The notes beneath the pieces are model-generated. The model searched no databases, was not told where the DNA came from, and worked only from the letters and a program-made list of their open reading frames with translations. Below are positions 16,101 to 24,034 of a DNA stretch of 39,749 nt, piece after piece (within the stretch, counting starts at the first letter, position 1; each line of letters opens with the position of its first letter). The position numbers and the translations under genes were made by a program. Where the stretch lies: contig NZ_ANNV01000137.1 of NCBI RefSeq assembly GCF_000346755.1, positions 1 through 39,749 of the forward strand, given 5' to 3'. The DNA comes from Pseudomonas sp. CBZ-4 (GTDB lineage: Bacteria; Pseudomonadota; Gammaproteobacteria; Pseudomonadales; Pseudomonadaceae).

Positions 16101-16123
16101 CCACTACTTAAAGGGAGTTAAGC

Positions 16124-17299
16124 ATGGGTTTGCTTCGTGTCGCTTCGGCGATGTCATTGTGTGCGGTCGCGTTTTCAGTCCAGGCCGACCAGTTGCCGAT
16201 TGAAGTGCTCAGTGCAGTGGTCAAGGACCAGAAAATCGCCGACGCCGAAGTGCTGCTGCAACGCAACGGCGCGCAAAACGTCGTGGGCCGCACCAACGCC
16301 CAAGGCCAGGTGGTCCTCACCAGCGCGGCCGCCGATGATGGCAGCAGCCTGCTGATCATCAAGAAACCCGGCTATTCCAACCTGGTGGTGAAGTGCCCAT
16401 GCAAGGGCATGACCTACGCGATCAGCCCGGTGATGGAAAACCTCGACGGCCTGCGCGTCGTGCTGACCTGGGGCCGCAACCCTTCCGACCTCGACTCCCA
16501 CATGATTTTCCCGGGCAACAACATCTACTACGCCAGCAAAAAGGGCACTGATGCCGAGCTGGACGTGGATGACACCGATAGCTACGGCCCGGAAACCATC
16601 ACCCTGCAGAAAAAACACTACGGCGAAAGCTACGTGTATGCCGTGCATGACTACTCCAACCAGTCCTACCCGAATTCGAGCCAGCTGTCCGACAGCGAAG
16701 CCAAGGTGTTCGTGTACATGGGGCAATCCCTGGTCCGCACCTACTACGTGCCGAAAAACCGCACCGGCAACCTGTGGACCGTGTTCCGCATGACCGGCAG
16801 CGGCGACTTCCAGGACATCAACAGCTTCACCGGCGTCACCGTGGATGCGGCGAATGTGCTGAACGAAGTCAAACCGTTGCTGGATGACAGCGTGGCCGTC
16901 ACTGAAGTGGTTGTCAGCTCTTCCGTACAGGCTGATGCGAAGAAACTTAACCTGAAAGGCGAAGCGGCCTACCAGGCGGGTAACCTGGATCAGGCGATTG
17001 AGTTCTTCCGCCAGGCCATCGATCTGGATAACAGCTTCGGCAAGGCCTACGGCAACCTGGGCTTGGCGTATCAGAAAGCCGGCAACACTGCCGAGTCGAT
17101 CTGGGCCAACCGCAAGGCCATCGCGTTGGCGTCGGGTGCCAATGCGGCGACCGTGCGTGCCGGGTCTTACTACAACATTGCGCGGATCTATGAAGCGGCC
17201 GGGCAGTTCCAGGATGCGTTGCGTCACTACCAGTTGGCGAAAGAGCAAAAGGCCAATCCGGTGTATGACACGGCGATTGAGCGTGTGAAGAACCGCTGA
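16124..17299 (+). CDS. secreted YfaP-like (DUF2135) protein with TPR repeats
   Basis: A 391-residue protein with a signal peptide (cleavage likely after SVQA at residue 21), so it is exported to the periplasm. After a carboxypeptidase-regulatory-like beta domain (about 25-105) it has a DUF2135/YfaP-type region (about 108-235) with LTWGRNPSDLDSHMIF, the family's LTWG..P.DLD.H signature. The C-terminal part (about 270-385) is tetratricopeptide repeats, for example GEAAYQAGNLDQAIEFF and GKAYGNLGLAYQKAGN. AGGGAG seven bases upstream supports the ATG. YfaP-type proteins are of unknown function; the TPR fusion suggests a protein-protein scaffold. It is divergent from the Fic antitoxin gene across a palindrome-rich gap. 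Confidence 0.85.
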   Translation: MGLLRVASAMSLCAVAFSVQADQLPIEVLSAVVKDQKIADAEVLLQRNGAQNVVGRTNAQGQVVLTSAAADDGSSLLIIKKPGYSNLVVKCPCKGMTYAISPVMENLDGLRVVLTWGRNPSDLDSHMIFPGNNIYYASKKGTDAELDVDDTDSYGPETITLQKKHYGESYVYAVHDYSNQSYPNSSQLSDSEAKVFVYMGQSLVRTYYVPKNRTGNLWTVFRMTGSGDFQDINSFTGVTVDAANVLNEVKPLLDDSVAVTEVVVSSSVQADAKKLNLKGEAAYQAGNLDQAIEFFRQAIDLDNSFGKAYGNLGLAYQKAGNTAESIWANRKAIALASGANAATVRAGSYYNIARIYEAAGQFQDALRHYQLAKEQKANPVYDTAIERVKNR

Positions 17300-17323
17300 T
17301 TCAGCCATAGCTCAAAACTGATA

Positions 17324-17359
17324 TGTGGGAGTCAGCTTGTGTGGGAGCTGGCTCCCACA
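17324..17359. repeat. degenerate REP doublet
   Basis: A partial REP arm TGTGGGAGTCAGCTTG at 17324 runs into a second, perfect mini-hairpin, TGTGGGAGC at 17340-17348, TG, GCTCCCACA at 17351-17359. It lies in the 230-base gap between the YfaP-like gene and recQ and has no full REPIN structure. Confidence 0.75.
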
Positions 17360-17530
17360 TTTGGTTTGTGGTGTTCCTGCAAAACCTGGTGAAACATCCC
17401 ACTTCGGCCCTGGGCCATCCCTCACCCTGTGTATCATCCTGTCTCTTTTTTCCATGCGACCTTTCTCGATCCGCTGAACTTCCCGGGCTATGTTTTCAAG
17501 CCAACTCAGCGGTCAATGGAGCGACAGCCG

Positions 17531-19468
17531 ATGCACGACACCCTCCAGCAGGTCTTTGGTTATCCACAGTTTCGTCTGGGCCAGGAACAGACGGTCAGCG
17601 CTGTACTGGCCGGCCGTTCTGCCGCCGCGATTTTCCCCACCGGCTCAGGCAAGTCCCTGTGTTACCAGCTGTCGGCCGTACTGCTGCCGCACCTGACGCT
17701 GGTGGTGTCGCCGTTGTTGGCGTTGATGCAGGACCAGCTGGGTTTCCTGCAACGCCATGGCATTTCAGCGGGCAGCATCGACTCGGCGCAGAGCCGCGAA
17801 GACGCCAATGACGTGATGGCCCGTGCGCGTTCGGGCGAGTTGAAGATCCTCATGATTTCCGTGGAGCGCTTGAAGAACGAGCGCTTTCGCAATTTCCTGC
17901 AAAGCGTGCAGATTTCGCTGTTGGTGGTGGACGAGGCGCACTGTATTTCCGAGTGGGGCCACAACTTCCGTCCGGACTATTTGAAGCTGCCGGACTACCA
18001 GCGTCAGTTCAATATCCCACAAGCCTTGCTGTTGACGGCTACAGCAACGCCCAAAGTGATCGCCGACATGCAGGCGAAGTTCGCCATCGCGCCAAACGAT
18101 GTGGTCACCACGGGCTTCTACAGGCCCAATCTCAACCTGCTGGTGGAGCCCGTCAGTGGGGCGGACAAGCGCCGACGCCTGGTGCAGTGGATGAGCGAGC
18201 GGGCGGGCCAGCCGAGCATCGTCTACGTGACCCTGCAAAAAACCGCCGAGCAGATTGCCGAGCATCTCAATCGCAACGGCATTCAGGCCGAGGCCTATCA
18301 CGCCGGTCTGCCCCACGATAAACGCGAGGGTATCCAGCAGCGCTTCATGGGCGGGCGCTCCAACTGCATCGTCGCGACCATCGCGTTTGGCATGGGCATC
18401 GACAAGAGTGATATCCGCAATGTGGTGCACTTCGACCTGCCCAAATCCATCGAGAATTACAGCCAGGAGATCGGCCGCGCGGGGCGTGATGGGCAGCCGT
18501 CCGACTGCCTGGTGCTGGCCAACCGCGACAGCCTCAATGTGCTGGAAAACTTCGTGTATGGCGATACGCCGGAGCAGGACGGCATTCGCCGTGTGCTGGA
18601 GGCGTTGCAGGCGGCGCGGGGCGATGGGCAGTGGGAGTTTCTGCTGCGCTCGCTGTCGGACCACAGCAACATCCGCGAGCTGCCGCTGAAGACCCTGTTG
18701 GTGCAGTTGGAGCTCAAGGGCGTGATCGCGCCGCGCTACGCGTTTTATGCGGAATACCGCTTCAAGTACCTGATCGAGCCCGACGCTTTGTTGGCACGGT
18801 TTAGCGGCGAGCGGCAGCAGTTTGTTGCGGCGATCGTCGAGGTGTGCAAGCGCGCCAGGGCCTGGGCCACGGTGGATTTCGACGCGCTGTATCAACAGCA
18901 CAACGCCGGACGCGACCGCGTGGTGAAAGCCCTGGATTACTTCCAGGAGCAGGGCCTGATCGAGTTGGAAAGCAAGCAGATGACCGAGGTCTACAGCCTG
19001 CTGGACACAGGATTTGATCCACAGGCGTTGAGCGCCGAGTTATACACAGGCTTCAAGCAGCACGAGGTCGGCGAGGTGGCGCGCATTCACGCCATGCTCG
19101 ACCTGTTTGCCACCGAGCGCTGCCTGGGCCAGCGCCTGGCGCAGTATTTCGGTGATGAAAACGCGCCGCAGCGCTGCGGGCATTGCTCGGTTTGCCACGG
19201 CAATGTTGCGCACTTGCCGCCGCCGCCCGCTTTGCCGCCGCTTGTGGATAAAAACTTCATGGGGCTGTGCGGGGATTTTATCCACAGGCATCATCAGCAC
19301 ACCGGCCAACTGCCCGAAGCGGAACGCCTGACGCGGTTCCTTGGCGGCATCAGCGTACCGTTGTTTACCAAGCTGAAGGCGCGGGGTATTCCGGGTTTTG
19401 CTGCGCTGGAAGACTATCCATATGCCGAGGTACGCCAGTGGGCCGCAGCCCATTTGCAGGACCTTTAA
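17531..19468 (+). CDS. recQ: RecQ-family ATP-dependent DNA helicase
   Basis: A superfamily 2 3'-5' helicase of 645 residues, acting in recombination and repair. Helicase motifs are complete: the Q motif near FRLGQEQTV, Walker A FPTGSGKSLCYQ with K41, the DEAH box VVDEAHCISEWGHNFRPDY at about 132-150, LTATATP, and motif VI QEIGRAGRDGQP. The zinc-binding cysteines of RecQ occur late (RCGHCSVCHGN). I see no HRDC domain; the tail after the zinc site is short and different from E. coli RecQ, so this is a RecQ-like paralogue rather than the canonical enzyme. Start at 17531 is preferred because GGAG lies nine bases upstream; an ATG at 17516 has none. Several perfect DnaA boxes lie inside the gene. 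Confidence 0.9.
   Translation: MHDTLQQVFGYPQFRLGQEQTVSAVLAGRSAAAIFPTGSGKSLCYQLSAVLLPHLTLVVSPLLALMQDQLGFLQRHGISAGSIDSAQSREDANDVMARARSGELKILMISVERLKNERFRNFLQSVQISLLVVDEAHCISEWGHNFRPDYLKLPDYQRQFNIPQALLLTATATPKVIADMQAKFAIAPNDVVTTGFYRPNLNLLVEPVSGADKRRRLVQWMSERAGQPSIVYVTLQKTAEQIAEHLNRNGIQAEAYHAGLPHDKREGIQQRFMGGRSNCIVATIAFGMGIDKSDIRNVVHFDLPKSIENYSQEIGRAGRDGQPSDCLVLANRDSLNVLENFVYGDTPEQDGIRRVLEALQAARGDGQWEFLLRSLSDHSNIRELPLKTLLVQLELKGVIAPRYAFYAEYRFKYLIEPDALLARFSGERQQFVAAIVEVCKRARAWATVDFDALYQQHNAGRDRVVKALDYFQEQGLIELESKQMTEVYSLLDTGFDPQALSAELYTGFKQHEVGEVARIHAMLDLFATERCLGQRLAQYFGDENAPQRCGHCSVCHGNVAHLPPPPALPPLVDKNFMGLCGDFIHRHHQHTGQLPEAERLTRFLGGISVPLFTKLKARGIPGFAALEDYPYAEVRQWAAAHLQDL
17560..17568 (+). other. 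DnaA box inside recQ
   Basis: TTATCCACA, a perfect match to the high-affinity DnaA box, near the 5' end of recQ. Confidence 0.5.
19015..19286. other. cluster of DnaA boxes inside recQ
   Basis: Within 272 bases: TGATCCACA at 19015-19023 (one mismatch), TTATACACA at 19040-19048 (fits the consensus TTATNCACA), TGTGGATAA at 19243-19251 (perfect, reverse) and TTATCCACA at 19278-19286 (perfect). Whether they bind DnaA is untested. Confidence 0.5.
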
Positions 19469-19492
19469 ACCCATCTACACGAGATGCCCCCG

Positions 19493-19924
19493 ATGCCCGA
19501 CTCAGTGCCCCAACGTGCCGACTACCTTCACTTCCAGCCGATCATCACGCGCTGGCACGACAATGATGTGTACGGGCATGTGAACAACGTCACCTACTAC
19601 AGCTTCTTCGACACGGCGGTGAACACCTACCTGATCGAACAGGGCGGCCTGGATATTCATGACGGCAAGGTGGTGGGCTTTGTGGTGAGCTCGGCGTGCG
19701 ACTACTTTGCATCGATCGCCTTTCCCGAGCACATCGAGATCGGCCTGCGGGTGGGCAAGTTGGGCAATAGTTCGGTGCAATACGAGTTGGCGGTGTTCAA
19801 GGCGGGCGAAGACGACGCCTGCGCGGCGGGGCGCTTTGTGCATGTGTTTGTGGAGCGCGGGTCGAACCAGCCGGTGGCGATTGCGGGGGTGTTGCGCGAG
19901 GCGTTGCAGCGGTTGGTGGTCTGA
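19493..19924 (+). CDS. 4HBT/YbgC-like acyl-CoA thioesterase
   Basis: A 143-residue hotdog-fold protein. The N-terminal block RWHDNDVYGHVNNVTYYSFFD has the catalytic aspartate and the GHVNN turn of the 4-hydroxybenzoyl-CoA thioesterase/YbgC family, which hydrolyse acyl-CoA in the cytosol. An ATG at 19484 would add three residues; I prefer 19493 because GAG at 19481-19483 then has a normal nine-base spacing. It follows recQ by 24 bases on the same strand, so they are probably cotranscribed, though no shared function is apparent. The transcript likely ends at the REPIN downstream, which is followed by six Ts. Confidence 0.87.
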   Translation: MPDSVPQRADYLHFQPIITRWHDNDVYGHVNNVTYYSFFDTAVNTYLIEQGGLDIHDGKVVGFVVSSACDYFASIAFPEHIEIGLRVGKLGNSSVQYELAVFKAGEDDACAAGRFVHVFVERGSNQPVAIAGVLREALQRLVV

Positions 19925-19954
19925 GCCCCAATTCTGCAAACGATGAAAGCCAAC

Positions 19955-20049
19955 TGTGGGAGCTGGCTTGCCTGCGATAGCGGTGTGTCAGGTTTTCATC
20001 TGTTGCCTGACACGACGCTATCGCGGGCAAGCCCGCTCCCACATTTTTT
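19955..20049. repeat. REPIN with unlike arms and a T-tract
   Basis: The left arm at 19955 is the AGCTGGCTTGCCTGCGATAG variant; the right arm, ending CTCCCACA at 20043, is the complement of the AGCGGGCTTGCCCGCGATAG variant. TTTTTT follows at 20044-20049, so it may terminate the recQ-thioesterase transcript. It lies between convergent genes. Confidence 0.88.
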
Positions 20050-20077
20050 AGCCTGCGGTGCCTTTTAGATCGTGGGC

Positions 20078-20551
20078 TTACCGGTGACGGTAGTGATGCT
20101 TGTTCTTGCGATGCCCATAGGCATGCCCACGGCCACGATGGTCATCGCGATCATAACGACGGTTGTCGCGCGAACGGCGATCATCGTCGTCGCTCTTGTT
20201 GCCCATGTAGTTACCCAGGGCACCACCTGCACCACCGCCGGCGGCTGCGCCGATCAGGCTGCCGGTGCTGCCGCCGACACTGCGGCCGACCACGTTGCCG
20301 CCCGCTGCGCCCAATGCGCCGCCAATGGCCGCTTCGCCACGGCTGCGTTTGTCGGCACCGACCGCACTACCGCCTGCGCCGCCCAGGGCTGCGCCAATGG
20401 TGGAGCCGGTGTTGCCGCCAAGCTGCTGGCCAACGACCGAACCTAGAACCCCGCCCAATGCGCCGCCTACACCGGCTTCGGTGGTGCCACCGGCCATGGC
20501 TGCGCCACTGACCAGGCCAAGGGACAACAAGAGAATCGAGGAGAACTTCAT
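20078..20551 (-). CDS. glycine-zipper membrane protein with charged tail
   Basis: A 157-residue protein with a signal peptide (MKFSSILLLSLGLVSGAAMA). The next 90 residues are glycine-zipper repeats, GGALGGVLGSVVGQQLG, GAALGGAGGSAVG, GGALGAAGGNVVGRSVGG and similar, typical of surface or outer-membrane-associated oligomers. The last 40 residues are a hydrophilic tail alternating Asp, Arg, His and Tyr (KSDDDDRRSRDNRRYDRDDH) and ending HRKNKHHYRHR. The tail could bind metal or nucleic acid or contact the envelope, but nothing decides this. It is monocistronic as far as can be seen. Related proteins are widespread in Pseudomonas and are annotated only as glycine zipper. Confidence 0.82.
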   Translation of the reverse strand: MKFSSILLLSLGLVSGAAMAGGTTEAGVGGALGGVLGSVVGQQLGGNTGSTIGAALGGAGGSAVGADKRSRGEAAIGGALGAAGGNVVGRSVGGSTGSLIGAAAGGGAGGALGNYMGNKSDDDDRRSRDNRRYDRDDHRGRGHAYGHRKNKHHYRHR

Positions 20552-20710
20552 TCAGGGAAACCTCAAGGGGATGACGGCGCGATCCTGAGGCTGTATCGAC
20601 AGGGTGACAATAGAAATCCGACCAGTAACACGAGTTGTGCACAATTAGCTAAGTTATTGTTTTAACTGGGGAACTTAAGTCGATTTAGTGAGTCTTTAAC
20701 TCTTCGGAAC

Positions 20711-20739
20711 GGCCGCTTTTATGCAAAAGCGGCCTTTTT
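20711..20739 (+). terminator. orphan plus-strand terminator
   Basis: GGCCGCTTTT at 20711-20720, loop ATGC, AAAAGCGGCC at 20725-20734, then five Ts at 20735-20739. It is a strong Rho-independent terminator oriented for plus-strand RNA, yet both flanking genes are on the minus strand. It may end a small RNA from the 20552-20711 gap; on the minus strand no U-tract would follow it. Confidence 0.7.
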
Positions 20740-20752
20740 GGTGCCCGCAGAT

Positions 20753-23101
20753 CTACGCCGTGCGCGCCATGATCAAGCCGTTGTCACTTGCGGCTTCCAA
20801 ACGGATCGCGACGAATTTCGACGTTGGCGTATGGCTACCATCCCCCGTGCTTTCCAGCGGCACCAGCGGGTTCACTTCCGGGTAGTAGGCGGCTGCCTGC
20901 CCCGCCGGAATATCAAACGCCAGCAAGGTAAAGCCTTTCACCCGGCGCTCACGGCCGTCTTCCCACAGCGACACGATGTCCGCCTTCTGCCCCGGCTTGA
21001 AGCCCAGGCGGATGATGTCGGCTTCGTTGACGAACAACACGTCACGCTGACCCTTGACCCCACGGTAGCGGTCGTCCAGGCCATAAATCGTGGTGTTGTA
21101 CTGATCGTGGGAGCGCATCGACTGCATGATCAGGTCCGGCACGCGGCCCGTGGCGTGGGTGCGTTCGTGGATCAGGTCCTTGGGCAGGATGTTCGCGCGG
21201 AAATTGGCGCGGCCCGATGGCGTGTTCCAGCGGCGTGCGCCGGCCGAGTTGCCGAGATAGAAACCGCCCGGGTTTTTGATCTTCTCGTTGAAGTCCTTGA
21301 AGCCTGGAATGGTGTCGGCGATCAGGTCGCGGATGCGCCCGTAGTCGGCCACCAGCCAGTTCCAGTCGACCGGCTTGCTGCCCAGGGTCGCGGCGGCGAT
21401 ACCGGCGAGGATGGCGGGTTCGGATTTCATCAGCTTCGACAGCGGCTGCAACTGGCCATTGGAACCGTGGACCATGCTGAACGAGTCTTCCACCGTCACC
21501 GCTTGCGGGCCATCGGCCTGGATGTCGATGTCGGTACGGCCCAGGCACGGCAGGATCAGCGCGTCCTTGCCGTGCATCAGGTGGCTGCGGTTGAGCTTGG
21601 TGCTGATCTGCACGGTCAGGTCGCAGTTGCGCAGGGCTTGAAAGGTGCGCGGGCTGTCTGGCGTGGCTTGGGCGAAGTTGCCGCCCAGGCCGATAAACAC
21701 CTTGGAGCGCCCTTCGAGCATGGCGTGGATCGCTTCCACCACGTTGTGGCCGTTTTCCCGTGGCACCTGGAATTGGAAGCGGCGCTCCAGCGCGTCGAGG
21801 AACGCCACCGGTGGCCGTTCGTTGATGCCCATGGTGCGGTCGCCCTGCACGTTGCTGTGGCCGCGCACCGGGCACAGGCCGGCGCCCGGGCGGCCGATGT
21901 TGCCGCGCAGCAGCATCAGGTTGGCGATTTCCTGGATGGTCGGCACCGAGTGACGGTGCTGGGTGATGCCCATCGCCCAGCACATGATCACGTTCTTGCC
22001 TTTGGCGTACATGCGCGCCGCTTGCTCGATCTCCACCAGGGTCAGGCCGGACTGCTCGACGATTTCATCCCACGAGGTGTCGTCGATCTTGGCCAGGTAA
22101 TCCAGCACGTTGACCGTGTGTTCGTTGAGGAAGTCGTGGTCGAACACGGCTTCCTTGCCTTCGGCCTGGGCCTGGCGTTCCCACAGCAGCAGGAACTTGG
22201 CCATGCCGCGCAGGATGGCCATGTCGCCACCCAGCGCCGGGCGGAAGTAGGCGGTGTTGGTCGGCTTGTCGCCGTTGGTGAGCATTTCCAGCGGGTGCTG
22301 CGGGTGCTGGAAGCGTTCCAGGCCGCGCTCTTTCAGTGGGTTGATACACACCACCTGGGCGCCGCGTGTCACCGCTTCACGCAACGGTTCGAGCATGCGC
22401 GGGTGGTTGGTGCCGGGGTTCTGGCCCCAGACGAAGATGGCGTCGGCATGTTCAAAGTCGTCAAAGGTCACGGTGCCTTTGCCCACGCCCACGCTTTGCG
22501 CCAGGGCGACGCCGCTGGCTTCGTGGCACATGTTCGAGCAATCCGGGAAGTTGTTGGTGCCAAACGAACGCACAAACAGTTGGTACAGATACGCCGCTTC
22601 GTTGCTGGCGCGGCCGGAGGTGTAGAACTCGGCCATGTCCGGGCTGGGCAGGGCGTTGAGGTGCTTGCCCACCAGGTCGAAGGCGGCTTCCCAACTGATG
22701 GGCTGGTAGCGGTCGGTCTCGGCGTCGTAGCGCATCGGCTCGGTGAGGCGGCCCTGGTATTCCAGCCAATAGTCGCTTTGTGCTGTCAGCGAAGTGACGC
22801 TGTGCTTGGCGAAAAACGCTGCATCCACACGGCGCTTGGTGGCTTCCCAGTTCACTGCCTTGGCGCCGTTTTCGCAGAACTTGACCATGCCGCTTTCCGG
22901 CGAGTCGCCCCAGGCGCAGCCCGGGCAGTCGAAGCCGCCGTTCTGGTTGGTCTTGAGCATCATGCGCAGGTTTTTCAGGGCGTTGTCGCTGGTCAGCCAG
23001 GCCTGCGCCACGCTGATCAGCGCGCCCCAGCCGCCGGCCGCACCTTTGTAGGGCTTGTAGCGCGGGGTTGGGGTTTGGTCGGCTTGGTTATGATTGCTCA
23101 C
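20753..23101 (-). CDS. ydeP: FdhF/YdeP-family molybdopterin oxidoreductase
   Basis: A 782-residue protein of the YdeP branch of the formate-dehydrogenase-H/molybdopterin oxidoreductase superfamily. The N-terminus has FDCPGCAWGDSPES, with C59 and C62, where this branch replaces the classic iron-sulphur motif. Further matches to the family are FVWGQNPGTNHPRMLEPLRE and RGNIGRPGAGLCPVRGHSNVQGDRTMG read in pieces, and RSHDQYNTTIYGLDDRYRG near the C-terminus. There is no in-frame TGA, so no selenocysteine. The activity of YdeP is not established; E. coli YdeP is linked to acid resistance. It overlaps fdhD by four bases (ATGA), so it is made with the sulphurtransferase needed to mature such enzymes. 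Confidence 0.92.
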   Translation of the reverse strand: MSNHNQADQTPTPRYKPYKGAAGGWGALISVAQAWLTSDNALKNLRMMLKTNQNGGFDCPGCAWGDSPESGMVKFCENGAKAVNWEATKRRVDAAFFAKHSVTSLTAQSDYWLEYQGRLTEPMRYDAETDRYQPISWEAAFDLVGKHLNALPSPDMAEFYTSGRASNEAAYLYQLFVRSFGTNNFPDCSNMCHEASGVALAQSVGVGKGTVTFDDFEHADAIFVWGQNPGTNHPRMLEPLREAVTRGAQVVCINPLKERGLERFQHPQHPLEMLTNGDKPTNTAYFRPALGGDMAILRGMAKFLLLWERQAQAEGKEAVFDHDFLNEHTVNVLDYLAKIDDTSWDEIVEQSGLTLVEIEQAARMYAKGKNVIMCWAMGITQHRHSVPTIQEIANLMLLRGNIGRPGAGLCPVRGHSNVQGDRTMGINERPPVAFLDALERRFQFQVPRENGHNVVEAIHAMLEGRSKVFIGLGGNFAQATPDSPRTFQALRNCDLTVQISTKLNRSHLMHGKDALILPCLGRTDIDIQADGPQAVTVEDSFSMVHGSNGQLQPLSKLMKSEPAILAGIAAATLGSKPVDWNWLVADYGRIRDLIADTIPGFKDFNEKIKNPGGFYLGNSAGARRWNTPSGRANFRANILPKDLIHERTHATGRVPDLIMQSMRSHDQYNTTIYGLDDRYRGVKGQRDVLFVNEADIIRLGFKPGQKADIVSLWEDGRERRVKGFTLLAFDIPAGQAAAYYPEVNPLVPLESTGDGSHTPTSKFVAIRLEAASDNGLIMARTA

Positions 23102-23937
23102 GGCTGGTTCTCCATCGCAGGGCTGTAGACCCGCGGCGCACTTTTCTGCGGCAGGTGGATGAGATTGAGGTTATGCCGGCGGGCCCATTGCAGGGCCAGG
23201 CCGGTGGGCGACGACAGGCTGACCAGGGTCTGGATGCCCGCGCGCAGGACTTTCTGGATCAGCTCGAGGCTGCAACGGCTGGTGACAATCGCCAGGCCAC
23301 CGTCGGTCGGAATCTTTTGACGGATCAGCGCGCCGATCAGCTTATCCAGGGCGTTATGCCGGCCGATGTCTTCGCGGCCCAGCAGCAATTCGCCTCTGTT
23401 GTTCATAAACACGGCGGCATGTACGGCGCCACTGTGCTGGCCCAACGGTTGAAACGCACTGATGCGCTGGCGCAGGCCGTCGAGCCATTCGGCAGGCGGC
23501 AACGGGGCGCCGGGCAGTACTTGCAGGTCGGGCAGGGCTTGTTCCACCGCTTCCACGCCGCACAGGCCACAGCCGCTGGTGCCGGCCAATTGGCGGCGCT
23601 GCTGCTTGAGGTTCCAGAACGCACGGCTGGAAATCTGCACCTGAGCGTATTGGGCTGAGCCGGAGCCGCTGAGTTTCAGGTCATAAATGTCGCTAACGTC
23701 GGTGATAATGCCGCTGCCAAGGCTGAAACCGACGATAAAGTCTTCCAGGTCGGTGGGCGTCACCAGCATCACCGCCTGGCTGATGTCGTTATAGGCAATC
23801 GCCAACGCCACTTCTTCCGCCAGCGCGGTGCTGGCGACTTCAGTGTGTTCGAGATTGCAAAACTGGTAGCTCTGGCTGGCGGCCGGCGCGGCTGTATCAA
23901 GGGCGGGCGCCGCGCAGACTGGGCGCTTGGCGTTCAT
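23098..23937 (-). CDS. fdhD: formate dehydrogenase accessory sulphurtransferase FdhD
   Basis: FdhD transfers sulphur from IscS to the molybdenum cofactor of formate-dehydrogenase-type enzymes. The 279-residue protein has the conserved pair in SGCGLCGVEAVEQAL, C123 and C126, and the family stretches LEDFIVGFSLGSGII and GREDIGRHNALDKLIG. It overlaps the start of ydeP (ATGA at 23098-23101), which points to YdeP as its client. No formate dehydrogenase beta or gamma subunit is nearby. The LysR-type gene upstream on the same strand, 97 bases away, may regulate it. Confidence 0.95.
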   Translation of the reverse strand: MNAKRPVCAAPALDTAAPAASQSYQFCNLEHTEVASTALAEEVALAIAYNDISQAVMLVTPTDLEDFIVGFSLGSGIITDVSDIYDLKLSGSGSAQYAQVQISSRAFWNLKQQRRQLAGTSGCGLCGVEAVEQALPDLQVLPGAPLPPAEWLDGLRQRISAFQPLGQHSGAVHAAVFMNNRGELLLGREDIGRHNALDKLIGALIRQKIPTDGGLAIVTSRCSLELIQKVLRAGIQTLVSLSSPTGLALQWARRHNLNLIHLPQKSAPRVYSPAMENQP

Positions 23938-24034
23938 GGGGCTGTACCACCGGCGGATTGATCAGTGTTTAGACTAGGCGCGACAAAGCGTCGCGTCTAA
24001 TTGCCAGTACTGATCTACCGATAGATGACGTCGA

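Noticed and set aside
12986..16123. A prophage or integrative element
   Set aside because: No integrase, transposase, tRNA target or direct-repeat ends; only REPINs and lower GC mark the region.
19015..19286. The DnaA-box cluster as a replication origin
   Set aside because: No dnaA, dnaN, recF, gyrB or rpmH neighbours, no AT-rich unwinding element; the boxes lie in coding sequence.
20753..23101. A selenocysteine in the YdeP-like enzyme
   Set aside because: There is no in-frame TGA; the reading frame is continuous with cysteines at the N-terminal motif.
20738..23128. A 796-codon open frame on the plus strand opposite ydeP
   Set aside because: It mirrors ydeP, has a composition rich in Val, Gly, His and Arg with no domain, and no ribosome binding site; it is a shadow frame.
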